A stretch of 38,025 nucleotides of DNA from an uncultured Tenacibaculum sp. (GTDB lineage: Bacteria; Bacteroidota; Bacteroidia; Flavobacteriales; Flavobacteriaceae), in NCBI RefSeq assembly GCF_947502995.1, contig NZ_CANNBW010000032.1:1-38025 (forward strand), read 5' to 3'. Positions within the stretch are counted from its first letter, which is position 1. Each line of letters starts with the position of its first letter. The notes under the pieces are model-generated. The model was not told the origin of the DNA. It saw nothing but the letters and a program-made list of their open reading frames with translations, and did not search any database. The position numbers were made by a program, and so were the translations under genes. Shown in pieces: positions 7,904-16,854 of the stretch.

Positions 7904-8164
7904 ATGAAAAAAACAATTTTATCTTTAGGAAAAGTATTAAGTAGAGAAAATCAAAAAGAAATTAATGGAGGGTTAGGAAGTAATCCATGTACTAATGAAT
8001 GTAAAGTAGGAACAACTCATACTGATAATGGAGGATGTGCGAAAGGAGAATATTGTAAAGAAACAGATCATTGCAGTATGTATGGTGTTAGATCAACGAG
8101 ATGTTATCCTATGATAACTGATGGAGGAATTGACGCTAAAGATATTCTTGTAATCTCAAAATAG
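7904..8164 (+). CDS. Double-glycine leader peptide, six-Cys core
   Basis: 86-aa precursor. Residues 1-23 (MKKTILSLGKVLSRENQKEI then NGG) are a Bacteroidota double-glycine leader closely like the one at 2728-2910. The 63-residue core carries Cys at 29, 33, 45, 51, 57 and 67, enough for three disulfides, plus several Gly and Asn; a charged tail (DAKDILVISK) follows the last Cys. The gene lies 52 bp after pxpC and ends at a shared terminator. No maturation or export gene is adjacent. A secreted Cys-rich toxin or signalling peptide is possible; I do not assign an activity. Confidence 0.85.
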   Translation: MKKTILSLGKVLSRENQKEINGGLGSNPCTNECKVGTTHTDNGGCAKGEYCKETDHCSMYGVRSTRCYPMITDGGIDAKDILVISK

Positions 8165-8170
8165 TATAAT

Positions 8171-8204
8171 AAAAAAGATTCCTGAATACTCAGGAATCTT
8201 TTTT
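8171..8204. terminator. Bidirectional terminator between convergent genes
   Basis: Perfect 15-bp arms AAAAAAGATTCCTGA / TCAGGAATCTTTTTT with a 4-base loop. The A and T runs make it usable from both strands, for the peptide gene (plus) and the TlpA-like gene (minus). Confidence 0.95.
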
Positions 8205-8234
8205 ATTGTAGTTATAATTCTTTTAGATACACTA

Positions 8235-9239
8235 CTAAATTCCGTTCTCAATAAATAAATCTTTAAGAGCAGGGTCAGAAGGTCTTGGAGCATCAGAACT
8301 TACAATGTTTCCTTCTGGATCAATTAAAATAAAACGAGGAATATCGTTAATACGATAAGCATCAGTAAAATCTTTATTCTCATTGGCAAATAATTGAACA
8401 CCACCTAAGTTTTTCTCTTCAATCATATCACTCCAAGTAAAATAATCATCTCTTTTGTCAACAGAAATACTAACGAATTCAATATTTTTCCCTTTATATT
8501 CTTCTTCAATTTTGTGTAAAAAAGGAATTTGAGCTAAACAAGGAGGACACCAAGTTGCCCAAACATCTATGTATACATATTTTCCTTTAAAATCATCTAA
8601 AGATTTTGGAGTTCTATCAGGTGTTTCATAACCAGTAAATTTAGGTGAAGGCTGTCCTTTTCCTAAAGTTGTTTTAAAGTATAATTTATCACTATGAATT
8701 TTTACTAGCTGTGCTTCTAAACCTTCAATGTTTTTCTTTTGAATACTAACAAAAGCTGTATCTAAAACTTTATTTTCTAGTCTAGTATTAAATGCAGAAA
8801 TATAAGTATTCAATTTAGCATCAAACTCATCCTTTGGTAATTCTATCATTTCTTTTACTCCTGCATTAAACTCAATTTGATTTTGAGCCGTGATAGATAA
8901 GAAGTTGCTTTCAGCTGCTCCTTTACCAGCAAATAAAATTGATTTTCTAGGCTCGGCAGCATTAATATTCATGGTAATTTCATCACCATTTCTAAAATAT
9001 GCAGTTGCATAATTTGTTCCATCGTAAAGAGAAAAGAAACCGTTGCTTACTTTTAAAGTATCTTTAAAAGTTCCGTCTTCATTTACTTTTATTGTTTTTT
9101 GATATCCTTTTTGAGGATTTGCTACTACTAATGAATCAGAATTCTTATTCTCTATTTTTCCAGAAAAACTAACAAAGTCGTTGTTTTTACAAGAAAAAAA
9201 TAAAGTTGCTGAACACAGTAAGTAAATAACTTTTTTCAT
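8235..9239 (-). CDS. TlpA/ResA-like thiol-disulfide lipoprotein with DUF4369 domain
   Basis: 334-aa protein with a lipoprotein signal (LLCSATLFFSC, lipobox Cys17), hence envelope-anchored. Residues ~22-115 look like the beta-rich DUF4369 domain common in Bacteroidota. The C-terminal half (~190-330) is a thioredoxin fold with the redox-active WCPPC at residues 230-234, the strand KYVYIDVWAT before it, and cis-Pro segment DIPRFILIDPEG. Predicted role is reduction or exchange of protein disulfides outside the cytoplasm. It could act on the Cys-rich peptide made from the convergent gene next to it, but that is only proximity. Confidence 0.9.
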   Translation of the reverse strand: MKKVIYLLCSATLFFSCKNNDFVSFSGKIENKNSDSLVVANPQKGYQKTIKVNEDGTFKDTLKVSNGFFSLYDGTNYATAYFRNGDEITMNINAAEPRKSILFAGKGAAESNFLSITAQNQIEFNAGVKEMIELPKDEFDAKLNTYISAFNTRLENKVLDTAFVSIQKKNIEGLEAQLVKIHSDKLYFKTTLGKGQPSPKFTGYETPDRTPKSLDDFKGKYVYIDVWATWCPPCLAQIPFLHKIEEEYKGKNIEFVSISVDKRDDYFTWSDMIEEKNLGGVQLFANENKDFTDAYRINDIPRFILIDPEGNIVSSDAPRPSDPALKDLFIENGI

Positions 9240-9389
9240 GAGATTAGGGCTATAAGTATTTTGGAGTAGTAAAAATAAGAGAAAAACTTTACATATGAGA
9301 TTTCTTTCAAATCATAGTGAATAAAATAAAAAATTATTGCTAAAATAAATCGTAAATTTACACTCTAAAAATCACATCAATTTTACGGA

Positions 9390-12300
9390 ATGTATTTAAT
9401 CTTTGATACAGAAACAACTGGTTTACCTAAGAGTTGGAATGCTCCAATTACAGATACTGATAACTGGCCTAGAGCAATACAAATTGCTTGGCAGTTGCAT
9501 GATGAAATGGGAAATTTAATTGAGCACAACGATTTCTTAATTAAAGCAGATGGATTTAATATTCCGTTTGATGCTGAACGTATACATGGTATTTCTACAG
9601 AATTAGCCAATGAACAAGGAATTGGTCTTGCGGAAGGATTAGATTTATTTAATGAAGCCTTAAAAAAGACAAAGTTTGTTGTTGGTCAGAATGTAGGATT
9701 CGATGTGAATATTATGGGATGTGAATTCCATCGATTAGGTGTTGAAAATAATTTAACTGAATTACCAGTTTTAGATACCTGTACGGAGTTAACAGCTTCC
9801 ATGTGCCAAATTCCTGGAGGTAGGGGAGGTAAATTTAAATTACCAACCTTAACAGAGTTACATCAACATTTATTTGGTGTCGGATTTAATGAAGCACACA
9901 ATGCAACGGCAGATGTTGAGGCAACAACACGTTGTTTTTTAGAGCTACTACGTTTAAAGCATTATCCGTTAGAGGTATTAGATGTTCCAGAAGATTACTA
10001 CGCAAAATATTCTGAAACGAATCCAATGCCAATTCAGCTAATAGGTTTAAAACATTTAAACTTAAAGGCAGAAAGTGATAAAATTAGAAAGCGTCAAGCA
10101 GCTGCTTCAAGTGAAGGAAATGCACAGTCGACTTCAGAAGGCTTAGCACAATTAGAAGGAGTTCAATTTGCGCATTTACATAACCACTCTCAATTCTCGG
10201 TATTACAATCTACCATTCAAATTAATGGATTAGTTGCTGCGGCTGCAAAAGATAACATGAGTGCAGTTGCTTTAACAGATACAGGAAATATGATGGCGGC
10301 ATTCCATTTTACGTCTGCTGTAGCCAATCATAATAAATCTGCTGAAACACCATTAAAACCTATTGTGGGTTGTGAGTTCTTTATTTGTGAAGATCATAAA
10401 GACAAAACAAGAAAAGACAATGGTTATCAGGTTGTTTTATTAGCGAAAAATAAACGAGGATATCATAACTTGGCTAAAATGTCATCAACGGCTTTTGTCG
10501 ATGGATTTTATTATGTGCCTAGAATTGATAAAGAGATTGTAAAACAATACAAAGAAGATGTTATTGTTTTAACAGGAAACTTATACGGTGAAGTTCCAAA
10601 TAAGATTTTAAATGTTGGTGAAAAACAGGCAGAGGAAGCTTTGTTATGGTGGAAAGAAGAGTTTGGAGATGATCTGTATATCGAGTTAATGCGACACGGT
10701 CAAGAAGATGAAGATGCTGTGAACCGTACGTTATTGGAATTCGCCAAAAAACATGAGGTTAAGCTTGTAGCAACCAATAACACCTATTACTTAGGAAAAG
10801 AAGAAGCGAATGCACACGATATTTTATTGTGTGTAAAAGATGGAGAAAAACAAGCAACTCCAAAAGGTAGAGGTAGAGGTTATCGTTACGGTTTACCTAA
10901 CGATGAATATTATTTCAAATCTACAGAAGAAATGAAAAAGCTTTTTGCAGATATTCCTGAAGCAATTAGTAATATTCAAGAAATTGTAGACAAAGTAGAA
11001 GCCTTCACTTTAGCACGAGATGTATTATTACCTGCCTTCGAAATTGGTGAAGAATTTCAAGATGCACAAGATGAAGTTGACGGAGGTAAACGAGGAGAGA
11101 ATAATTATCTACGTCATTTAACTTATGAAGGAGCTAAAATTCGTTATGGTGAACTTACTGAAAAGATTACTGAGCGATTAGATTTTGAGTTAGATGTAAT
11201 TGCAAAAACAGGATATCCGGGGTATTTCTTAATTGTAGAAGATTTTATTCGCGCAGCTCGTGAAATGGGAGTTTCCGTAGGTCCAGGTCGTGGATCAGCT
11301 GCTGGTTCGGTAGTTGCATACTGTTTATGGATTACCAATATCGACCCGATTAAGTACGATTTACTTTTTGAGCGTTTCTTAAACCCTGAACGTGTATCCA
11401 TGCCCGATATAGATATTGACTTTGATGATGAAGGTCGTGGTCGTGTAATGGATTATGTAATTGAAAAGTATGGAGCCAATCAGGTAGCGCAAATTATCAC
11501 TTATGGTACCATGGCAGCGAAATCTTCGTTACGTGATACAGCCAGAGTATTAGATTTACCTTTATTTGAAGCGGATAGAATTGCAAAACTTGTTCCTGGA
11601 ATTAAGCTGAAAAATATCTTCGGTGAAGATGAAAAGAGTAAAGGAAAAGTTGCAGGTTTACGTGCGGAAGAAAAAGATAACGTAAACGAATTAAGATCTA
11701 TAGCGCAAGGATCAGGATTAGAAGCGAATACAATTAATCAAGCCGTTGTATTAGAGGGTTCGGTTCGTAATACAGGTATTCACGCCTGTGGGGTAATTAT
11801 TACGCCAGATGATATTACGAAATTCGTTCCTGTATCTTTAGCTAAAGATTCTGATATGTACGTAACACAGTTCGATAACTCGGTTGTGGAAAGTGCAGGA
11901 TTACTGAAAATGGATTTCTTGGGGTTAAAAACACTAACCCTAATTAAAGATACAGTTAAGATTGTAAAAGCGCGTCATGGAGTAGAACTCGATCCCGAGA
12001 ATTTCCCCATTGATGACGAAGAAACATATGCATTATTCCAAAGAGGAGAAACCGTTGGTATTTTTCAGTACGAATCTCCTGGAATGCAAAAATACATGCG
12101 TGAATTAAAGCCTACAGTATTTGCCGATCTTATTGCCATGAACGCATTATATCGTCCAGGTCCGTTAGAATATATTCCTTCTTTTATCCGAAGAAAACAT
12201 GGAGACGAAGAAATCGAATATGACCTTCCTGCAATGGAAGAATATTTAGCAGAGACTTACGGAATTACGGTATATCAGGAGCAAGTAATGTTACTGTCGC

Positions 12301-13724
12301 AAAAACTAGCAGATTTTACCAAAGGTGAGGCCGATGTATTACGTAAGGCGATGGGTAAAAAGCAGGCGGCGGTTCTAGCAAAAATGAAACCTAAGTTTGT
12401 AGATCAGGCAAAAGCAAATGGACATGATGAAAAAGCTTTAGAGAAGATTTGGAAAGACTGGGAAGCATTTGCTTCTTATGCCTTTAATAAATCACACTCT
12501 ACATGTTATGCTTGGATTGCCTATCAAACTGCTTACTTAAAAGCGCATTATCCTGCAGAATATATGGCAGCGGTACTTTCCAACAACATGAATGATATCA
12601 AAACAGTATCGTTCTTTATGGAAGAGTGTAAGCGTATGGGATTAGAAGTATTGGGTCCAGATGTAAATGAATCTTATTCTAAATTCTCTGTAAATAATCA
12701 AGGAGCAGTTCGTTTTGGTATGGCAGCTATTAAAGGAGTAGGGGCTTCAGCTGTAAAAGCAATTATTGATGAACGAAAAGAAAACGGAAATTATAATTCA
12801 ATCTTCGATGTTGCCAAACGTGTTGATTTACGGGTAGCAAATAAAAAAGCGTTCGAAGGATTAGTATTAGCTGGAGGATTCGATTCTTTTACAAATGCAC
12901 ACAGAGCACAATACTATGTTAGAGATGAAAAGGAACAAACGTTTTTAGAAAAAGCGATCCGTTTCGGAAATAAATATCAAGAAAATCAGAATTCTTCTCA
13001 GGTATCTTTATTCGGAGAAGCAAGTGAAGTAGATTTACCTGAGCCAATTATTCCTGAATGTGATACTTGGGGAACAATGGAGTTGCTTGCTAAAGAAAAA
13101 GAAGTCGTAGGAATGTATATTTCTGCACATCCATTAGATGATTTTAAAAACGAATTAAAGTTCTGTAATGGTAATGTGAGTTACTTTAAAGATTTAGCGA
13201 AATACGAAGGTATGGCGATAACCTTTGCAGGAATCCTTACGGATGTCCAACACCGTGTTTCTAAAGCAGGAAAAGGTTGGGCTTCGTTTATTATTGAAGA
13301 TTATAACGATAGTTTTGAGTTTAGAATCTTTGGAGAAGAATATCTACGTTTCAAACACTTTTTAGTGCCAAATTCTTTCTTGTATGTAAAAACTATGGTA
13401 AAACCAGGTTGGGTAAATAAAGAAGGAGTAAAAGGTGATCCTAGAGTCGGATTTACAGAGTTCTTACTTTTACACGATATCATGGAGAAGATGTGTAAGA
13501 AGTTAACCATAAAGCTCGCACTGAAAGATGTTAAAGAAGATTTTATAAAAGATTTCCAGCATCTATGTGTATTGAATTCTGGTTCACATTCTTTACGTTT
13601 TGTGATTTATGATGTAGAAGAAAAACTAGAAATAGACATACCTAGTAGAACTACGAAGATTAATATCACTAGTGAGTTTTTAGCAAAACTTGATGAAGAG
13701 CATATCAATTATAAGTTGAATTAG
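9390..13724 (+). CDS. dnaE: DNA polymerase III alpha subunit with fused proofreading exonuclease
   Basis: Replicative polymerase, 1444 aa against about 1160 for E. coli DnaE. The extra length is an N-terminal DEDDh 3'-5' exonuclease (residues ~1-190) with FDTETTG (Asp6, Glu8), GFDVN (Asp105) and the His170/Asp175 pair in EAHNATADVEA. The PHP domain starts with HLHNHS (His262, 264, 266). The polymerase core has GPGRGSAAGS (from residue 631), the catalytic PDIDIDF (Asp673/675) and MDFLGLKTL (Asp842). The tail holds the helix-hairpin-helix region and an OB fold (~1230-1330). Proofreading fused to alpha is known in Bacteroidota. The start follows from the DEDDh motif beginning at residue 5. Confidence 0.97.
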   Translation: MYLIFDTETTGLPKSWNAPITDTDNWPRAIQIAWQLHDEMGNLIEHNDFLIKADGFNIPFDAERIHGISTELANEQGIGLAEGLDLFNEALKKTKFVVGQNVGFDVNIMGCEFHRLGVENNLTELPVLDTCTELTASMCQIPGGRGGKFKLPTLTELHQHLFGVGFNEAHNATADVEATTRCFLELLRLKHYPLEVLDVPEDYYAKYSETNPMPIQLIGLKHLNLKAESDKIRKRQAAASSEGNAQSTSEGLAQLEGVQFAHLHNHSQFSVLQSTIQINGLVAAAAKDNMSAVALTDTGNMMAAFHFTSAVANHNKSAETPLKPIVGCEFFICEDHKDKTRKDNGYQVVLLAKNKRGYHNLAKMSSTAFVDGFYYVPRIDKEIVKQYKEDVIVLTGNLYGEVPNKILNVGEKQAEEALLWWKEEFGDDLYIELMRHGQEDEDAVNRTLLEFAKKHEVKLVATNNTYYLGKEEANAHDILLCVKDGEKQATPKGRGRGYRYGLPNDEYYFKSTEEMKKLFADIPEAISNIQEIVDKVEAFTLARDVLLPAFEIGEEFQDAQDEVDGGKRGENNYLRHLTYEGAKIRYGELTEKITERLDFELDVIAKTGYPGYFLIVEDFIRAAREMGVSVGPGRGSAAGSVVAYCLWITNIDPIKYDLLFERFLNPERVSMPDIDIDFDDEGRGRVMDYVIEKYGANQVAQIITYGTMAAKSSLRDTARVLDLPLFEADRIAKLVPGIKLKNIFGEDEKSKGKVAGLRAEEKDNVNELRSIAQGSGLEANTINQAVVLEGSVRNTGIHACGVIITPDDITKFVPVSLAKDSDMYVTQFDNSVVESAGLLKMDFLGLKTLTLIKDTVKIVKARHGVELDPENFPIDDEETYALFQRGETVGIFQYESPGMQKYMRELKPTVFADLIAMNALYRPGPLEYIPSFIRRKHGDEEIEYDLPAMEEYLAETYGITVYQEQVMLLSQKLADFTKGEADVLRKAMGKKQAAVLAKMKPKFVDQAKANGHDEKALEKIWKDWEAFASYAFNKSHSTCYAWIAYQTAYLKAHYPAEYMAAVLSNNMNDIKTVSFFMEECKRMGLEVLGPDVNESYSKFSVNNQGAVRFGMAAIKGVGASAVKAIIDERKENGNYNSIFDVAKRVDLRVANKKAFEGLVLAGGFDSFTNAHRAQYYVRDEKEQTFLEKAIRFGNKYQENQNSSQVSLFGEASEVDLPEPIIPECDTWGTMELLAKEKEVVGMYISAHPLDDFKNELKFCNGNVSYFKDLAKYEGMAITFAGILTDVQHRVSKAGKGWASFIIEDYNDSFEFRIFGEEYLRFKHFLVPNSFLYVKTMVKPGWVNKEGVKGDPRVGFTEFLLLHDIMEKMCKKLTIKLALKDVKEDFIKDFQHLCVLNSGSHSLRFVIYDVEEKLEIDIPSRTTKINITSEFLAKLDEEHINYKLN

Positions 13725-13734
13725 TTTTTTCTAA

Positions 13735-15627
13735 ATGAAAAAGTTAAAAATTCTAATATTAATAATTCCTATTCTTCTTTTTAGTCAAGAAAAGATAAAG
13801 AAACTTGATGAAGACATTAGAAATAGTGTTATTCAAAAGGGAAGGCAAGCCTATTTTAGTAAGGATACAGTTTTGTTAAAAGAGAAAACAGAACTGCTAA
13901 AAACATATTATCTTAAGTATAATGATTCTCTTTCTCTAGCGAAGTATTATCATTTTAAAGCCTTAAAAACAAAATTAGAGTTCAAACAAGATAGTACTTA
14001 TTATTACTATGTAAAGTCTAAAGATATTTCTAAATTAATTAAAGATTCTCTGGCTGTAGGAAGAAGGTTATTAAGTATGGGAAATATCCAAAGAAAAGTA
14101 AAAGATTACTTAGGAAGTGAATTATCTCTTACAGAAGCAATTTTATATTTAGAACCTTTAAAATCATATGATTATTTATCCTCTGTTTATAATGGTTTAG
14201 GTATTGTTAATAAAGAATTTAATCGGTTTGATAAATCAATTTTTTATTATAATAAAACTTTATTGATAAGTGAATTAATTGACGAAGAAAAAATTAGGCT
14301 TAGTAAAGAATTGTATGTATACAATAATATAGGAGTAACTTATCAAAAAAAAGGTTTACATAAAATAGCTGTACATTATTTTGAAGAGGGATTAAAGCGT
14401 TACAAAAAAATTAATGGAAATATTAAAAATAATTTTTCCACGCATTATGCTTTATTGCTAGAAAACTTAGCATACAGCAATTTTTCATTAGGGAAGGAAG
14501 AATCTGTTTTAGAATGGTATTTTGAAGTTATCAGTTTAAATGAGAAAAATAATAATTTAGATCTTTTAAGTACCAATTATATCAATTTATCAGGATATTT
14601 TTTTGAAAAAAACGATATCCAAAAATCAAAGAAATACGCAGAAAAAGCATTGTATTATGCTAAAATTTCTCAAAACAATAAAAGACATTTAGAAGCTCTT
14701 TTTTCATTATCAGAATTAACAAAAGGAGAAGAATCTAAAAAATATTTATACGAATACATTAAACTTAATGCAAGTTTATTAGCAAAAGAAAGAAGAATAA
14801 CGAATCAATTTGCACAAATTAAGTTTGATAGGGAAACAAAAGAAAAAGAAAACAAACAACTTAAGTTTGATATAGAAAAAAAACAGATTGAAATAGAAAA
14901 AATAAGACAAAGAAATATAATTATAATTTTACTTTCTATTATTAGTTTGTTAGGATTAGTTTTTAGCCTGATACTGTTTAGAATCAAGAAGAAAAAAATA
15001 TTGTTAACAGAAGAATTAAAAAGAATCAAAATAAAAGAAGAAGAAAGAACTCGAATATCTAAAGAATTGCATGATGGGATTTTAGCGAAACTTTTTGGAA
15101 TCCGTTTAGGCTTAGGTTTTTTTGAAGTTAAAAAAGAAGAGACAAAAAAATTCGAGGATTTACTCTTTGAGTTACAGCATATAGAAAAAGATATAAGAGA
15201 AGTCTCTCATAAATTAACTATTGATGTTGAGGATGTAGATTTTTCTAATTTGATAAAAGAATTAATTAAAAAGAAATCAGAAATAGGAAAGTTCAATTAT
15301 GTTTTTCAAGCTGATCCTAGTGTAAATTGGAGTGAAGTTTCTAATGAAATAAAAATAAATATTCATAGAATAATCCATGAATTACTTAATAATATAATCA
15401 AACATGCTAGTGCAACTAAAGTTGATTTAAATATAAGTCAAATAGAAAAAGAGTCATTAGAAATCATTGTAAAAGATAATGGAAAAGGTTTTGATGTGGA
15501 TTCAGTGATTGATGGAATTGGAATTAGTAACTTGAAACTAAGAATTGATAATTTAAAAGGAGATTTACAAATTAATTCAAAGAAAGGAAAAGGAACTAAA
15601 ACTCAAATTTTAATACCATTAAATTAG
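13735..15627 (+). CDS. TPR-containing sensor histidine kinase (HisKA_3 type)
   Basis: 630-aa inner-membrane sensor. It has a short N-terminal signal sequence (ILILIIPILLFSQ), then an extracytoplasmic region of several TPR repeats (~residues 120-330), a coiled coil rich in Lys/Glu (~355-390), one membrane segment (~393-416), a second coiled coil, and a NarL/DesK-type kinase core. The phospho-acceptor is His446 in ISKELHDGILAKLFG. The ATPase has the N box ELLNNIIKHA and the G boxes DNGKGFD and GIGISNL. Such kinases normally pair with LuxR-type response regulators, yet none is adjacent. It starts 10 bp after dnaE, so some co-transcription is possible. The signal sensed is unknown. Confidence 0.92.
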   Translation: MKKLKILILIIPILLFSQEKIKKLDEDIRNSVIQKGRQAYFSKDTVLLKEKTELLKTYYLKYNDSLSLAKYYHFKALKTKLEFKQDSTYYYYVKSKDISKLIKDSLAVGRRLLSMGNIQRKVKDYLGSELSLTEAILYLEPLKSYDYLSSVYNGLGIVNKEFNRFDKSIFYYNKTLLISELIDEEKIRLSKELYVYNNIGVTYQKKGLHKIAVHYFEEGLKRYKKINGNIKNNFSTHYALLLENLAYSNFSLGKEESVLEWYFEVISLNEKNNNLDLLSTNYINLSGYFFEKNDIQKSKKYAEKALYYAKISQNNKRHLEALFSLSELTKGEESKKYLYEYIKLNASLLAKERRITNQFAQIKFDRETKEKENKQLKFDIEKKQIEIEKIRQRNIIIILLSIISLLGLVFSLILFRIKKKKILLTEELKRIKIKEEERTRISKELHDGILAKLFGIRLGLGFFEVKKEETKKFEDLLFELQHIEKDIREVSHKLTIDVEDVDFSNLIKELIKKKSEIGKFNYVFQADPSVNWSEVSNEIKINIHRIIHELLNNIIKHASATKVDLNISQIEKESLEIIVKDNGKGFDVDSVIDGIGISNLKLRIDNLKGDLQINSKKGKGTKTQILIPLN

Positions 15628-15658
15628 CAATCTGAGAAAGAAAAAGAAAAAAAAGAAT

Positions 15659-16450
15659 ATGAATTTATTAGAAGAAGATCAGACATTGAAACTTATGGCT
15701 AGTTTCAAACCTGCTGAAATAGAATTCTTAATCTATCCAAAACGAGATTTAAAAAAGTTATTAAAACTTACATTTTTTGATTTACTATTAAATCAAGTTC
15801 TAGTTTTAAAAAAGAAGTATCTACAAGCAGATAAAAAGGCTCCAGTTAGAGAACTTATAATAGTTGAAACAGGAAAAAACTTTTCTTCATACCAATGTAA
15901 TCATGATTTTGAAAAGCTTTTTACTTATAGAATAGATCACGATAGTTATTATTTTATTATTCCATTTTTAAAAGAAGTATATCAAGATATTCCAACCGAA
16001 GGAAGTTACAGAAGAATGATGCGGAATAGTTTTTCTTCTTTAAGTTTATATAAGAGAGGTTTTTGGATTTCTTTATTTAATAGAACTGTTCATAATAAAA
16101 AAGGTTATAATACAAGAAATCTGATAAAAACTAAGCTAGAAGAAATAGATAATACTATTTTAGAACTCATAGAAAAAGAACCTGATAGAGCAATTCAGGT
16201 TATAGAACAATTAAAAGGGAATATTTTTCTTTTAGAGAACTTTAATGCAGAGTTCTTTAAAAGCTTAAAATCAAAGTTTACTATAGAATCTAATATTTCA
16301 TCTCAGGATTATCTTTTTGTTGAATATTTATTTGAAAGTTCTTTTGAGTTATTATTAGAAATATTTGAAGAAGTTAATGATTATTTTGATATGAATTTTT
16401 TCATTCAAGTCGATTCAGAATTTGATCCAAGCGGTTTTATAGATTATTAG
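15659..16450 (+). CDS. Unrecognised 263-aa cytoplasmic protein
   Basis: No signal peptide or membrane segment. The N-terminal ~160 residues are rich in Lys, Leu and aromatic residues and alternate helix- and strand-like stretches (FLIYPKRDLKKLLKLTFFD, DHDSYYFIIPFLKEVY), which could suit a winged-helix or similar fold, but I recognise no family. The C-terminal third is strongly acidic and helical (FESSFELLLEIFEEVNDYFD). It begins 31 bp after the histidine kinase stop in the same direction and has the same AT-rich composition, so it may be the kinase's functional partner in place of a response regulator (inference). Confidence 0.7.
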   Translation: MNLLEEDQTLKLMASFKPAEIEFLIYPKRDLKKLLKLTFFDLLLNQVLVLKKKYLQADKKAPVRELIIVETGKNFSSYQCNHDFEKLFTYRIDHDSYYFIIPFLKEVYQDIPTEGSYRRMMRNSFSSLSLYKRGFWISLFNRTVHNKKGYNTRNLIKTKLEEIDNTILELIEKEPDRAIQVIEQLKGNIFLLENFNAEFFKSLKSKFTIESNISSQDYLFVEYLFESSFELLLEIFEEVNDYFDMNFFIQVDSEFDPSGFIDY

Positions 16451-16524
16451 TTTAAATTAATAAATTATAATTTTCAACCTAGATCTAACTGGTTTCAGGT
16501 TCTCATAATGAATAGCTGGATGAG

Positions 16525-16545
16525 ATTCCGAAACGAGTTCGGAAT
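16525..16545. repeat. Short hairpin ATTCCGAA / TTCGGAAT
   Basis: Perfect 8-bp arms with a 5-base loop, followed by GACG. GC content is higher than the surroundings. The shape resembles dispersed GAATGACG-ending repeats of Bacteroidota genomes (from memory, not searched). There is no T run, so it is a poor terminator. Confidence 0.6.
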
Positions 16546-16592
16546 GACGCTTACTAAAAGTTTTCAAATTATATCAACCATATTGATTTTTT

Positions 16593-16718
16593 TGTCACTT
16601 CGAGTAAAATAAATCAAAGCATTGCGAAGGTTTATTTTGTATCGAGAAGTAGTTGCAAAAAGGGTTCTCGATACTAATTTGCTCTCATTAATATTCGTCA
16701 AATTCACTCGAACTGACA
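16593..16718. repeat. Cloverleaf-shaped interspersed inverted repeat
   Basis: 126-bp element closed by outer arms 16593-16608 (TGTCACTTCGAGTAAA) and 16703-16718 (TTCACTCGAACTGACA), 14 of 16 bases paired. Inside lie three further hairpins in order: AAAATAAA / TTTATTTT (16606-16613, 16631-16638), GTATCGAGAA / TTCTCGATAC (16639-16648, 16665-16674) and AATTTG / CAAATT (16676-16681, 16699-16704). It encodes no protein. It is likely a dispersed, non-autonomous element; I recall similar TATCGAGAA-containing repeats between genes of flavobacteria but could not check. Confidence 0.8.
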
Positions 16719-16854
16719 TTCATTACCCTTATCGATGATGAAGAATAATTAAATGTAAACTTTACCAACACAAGAATTGGTATTTGTTTTTAAAGCAATT
16801 TTAAGAACATTAAACCATTAGACTAGTATATGGTCTAAAAAGAAAACATAAGAT

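Larger units (their letters stand above)
16451..16854. other. Repeat-bearing intergenic region, 404 bp
   Basis: No open reading frame of note. It holds the short hairpin at 16525-16545, the cloverleaf-like element at 16593-16718 and, near the right end, an inverted repeat TTAGAC / GTCTAA (16818-16823 and 16833-16838), 16 bp before the esterase start, which could be an operator. Confidence 0.75.

Noticed and set aside
11144..11401. Antisense ORF inside dnaE
   Set aside because: Shadow of a conserved coding region (GPGRGSAAGS and DIDIDF blocks on the plus strand).
16451..16854. tRNA or other known structured RNA
   Set aside because: The cloverleaf shape is only general: there is no CCA end, TPsiC or anticodon pattern, and the arms are of unequal size.
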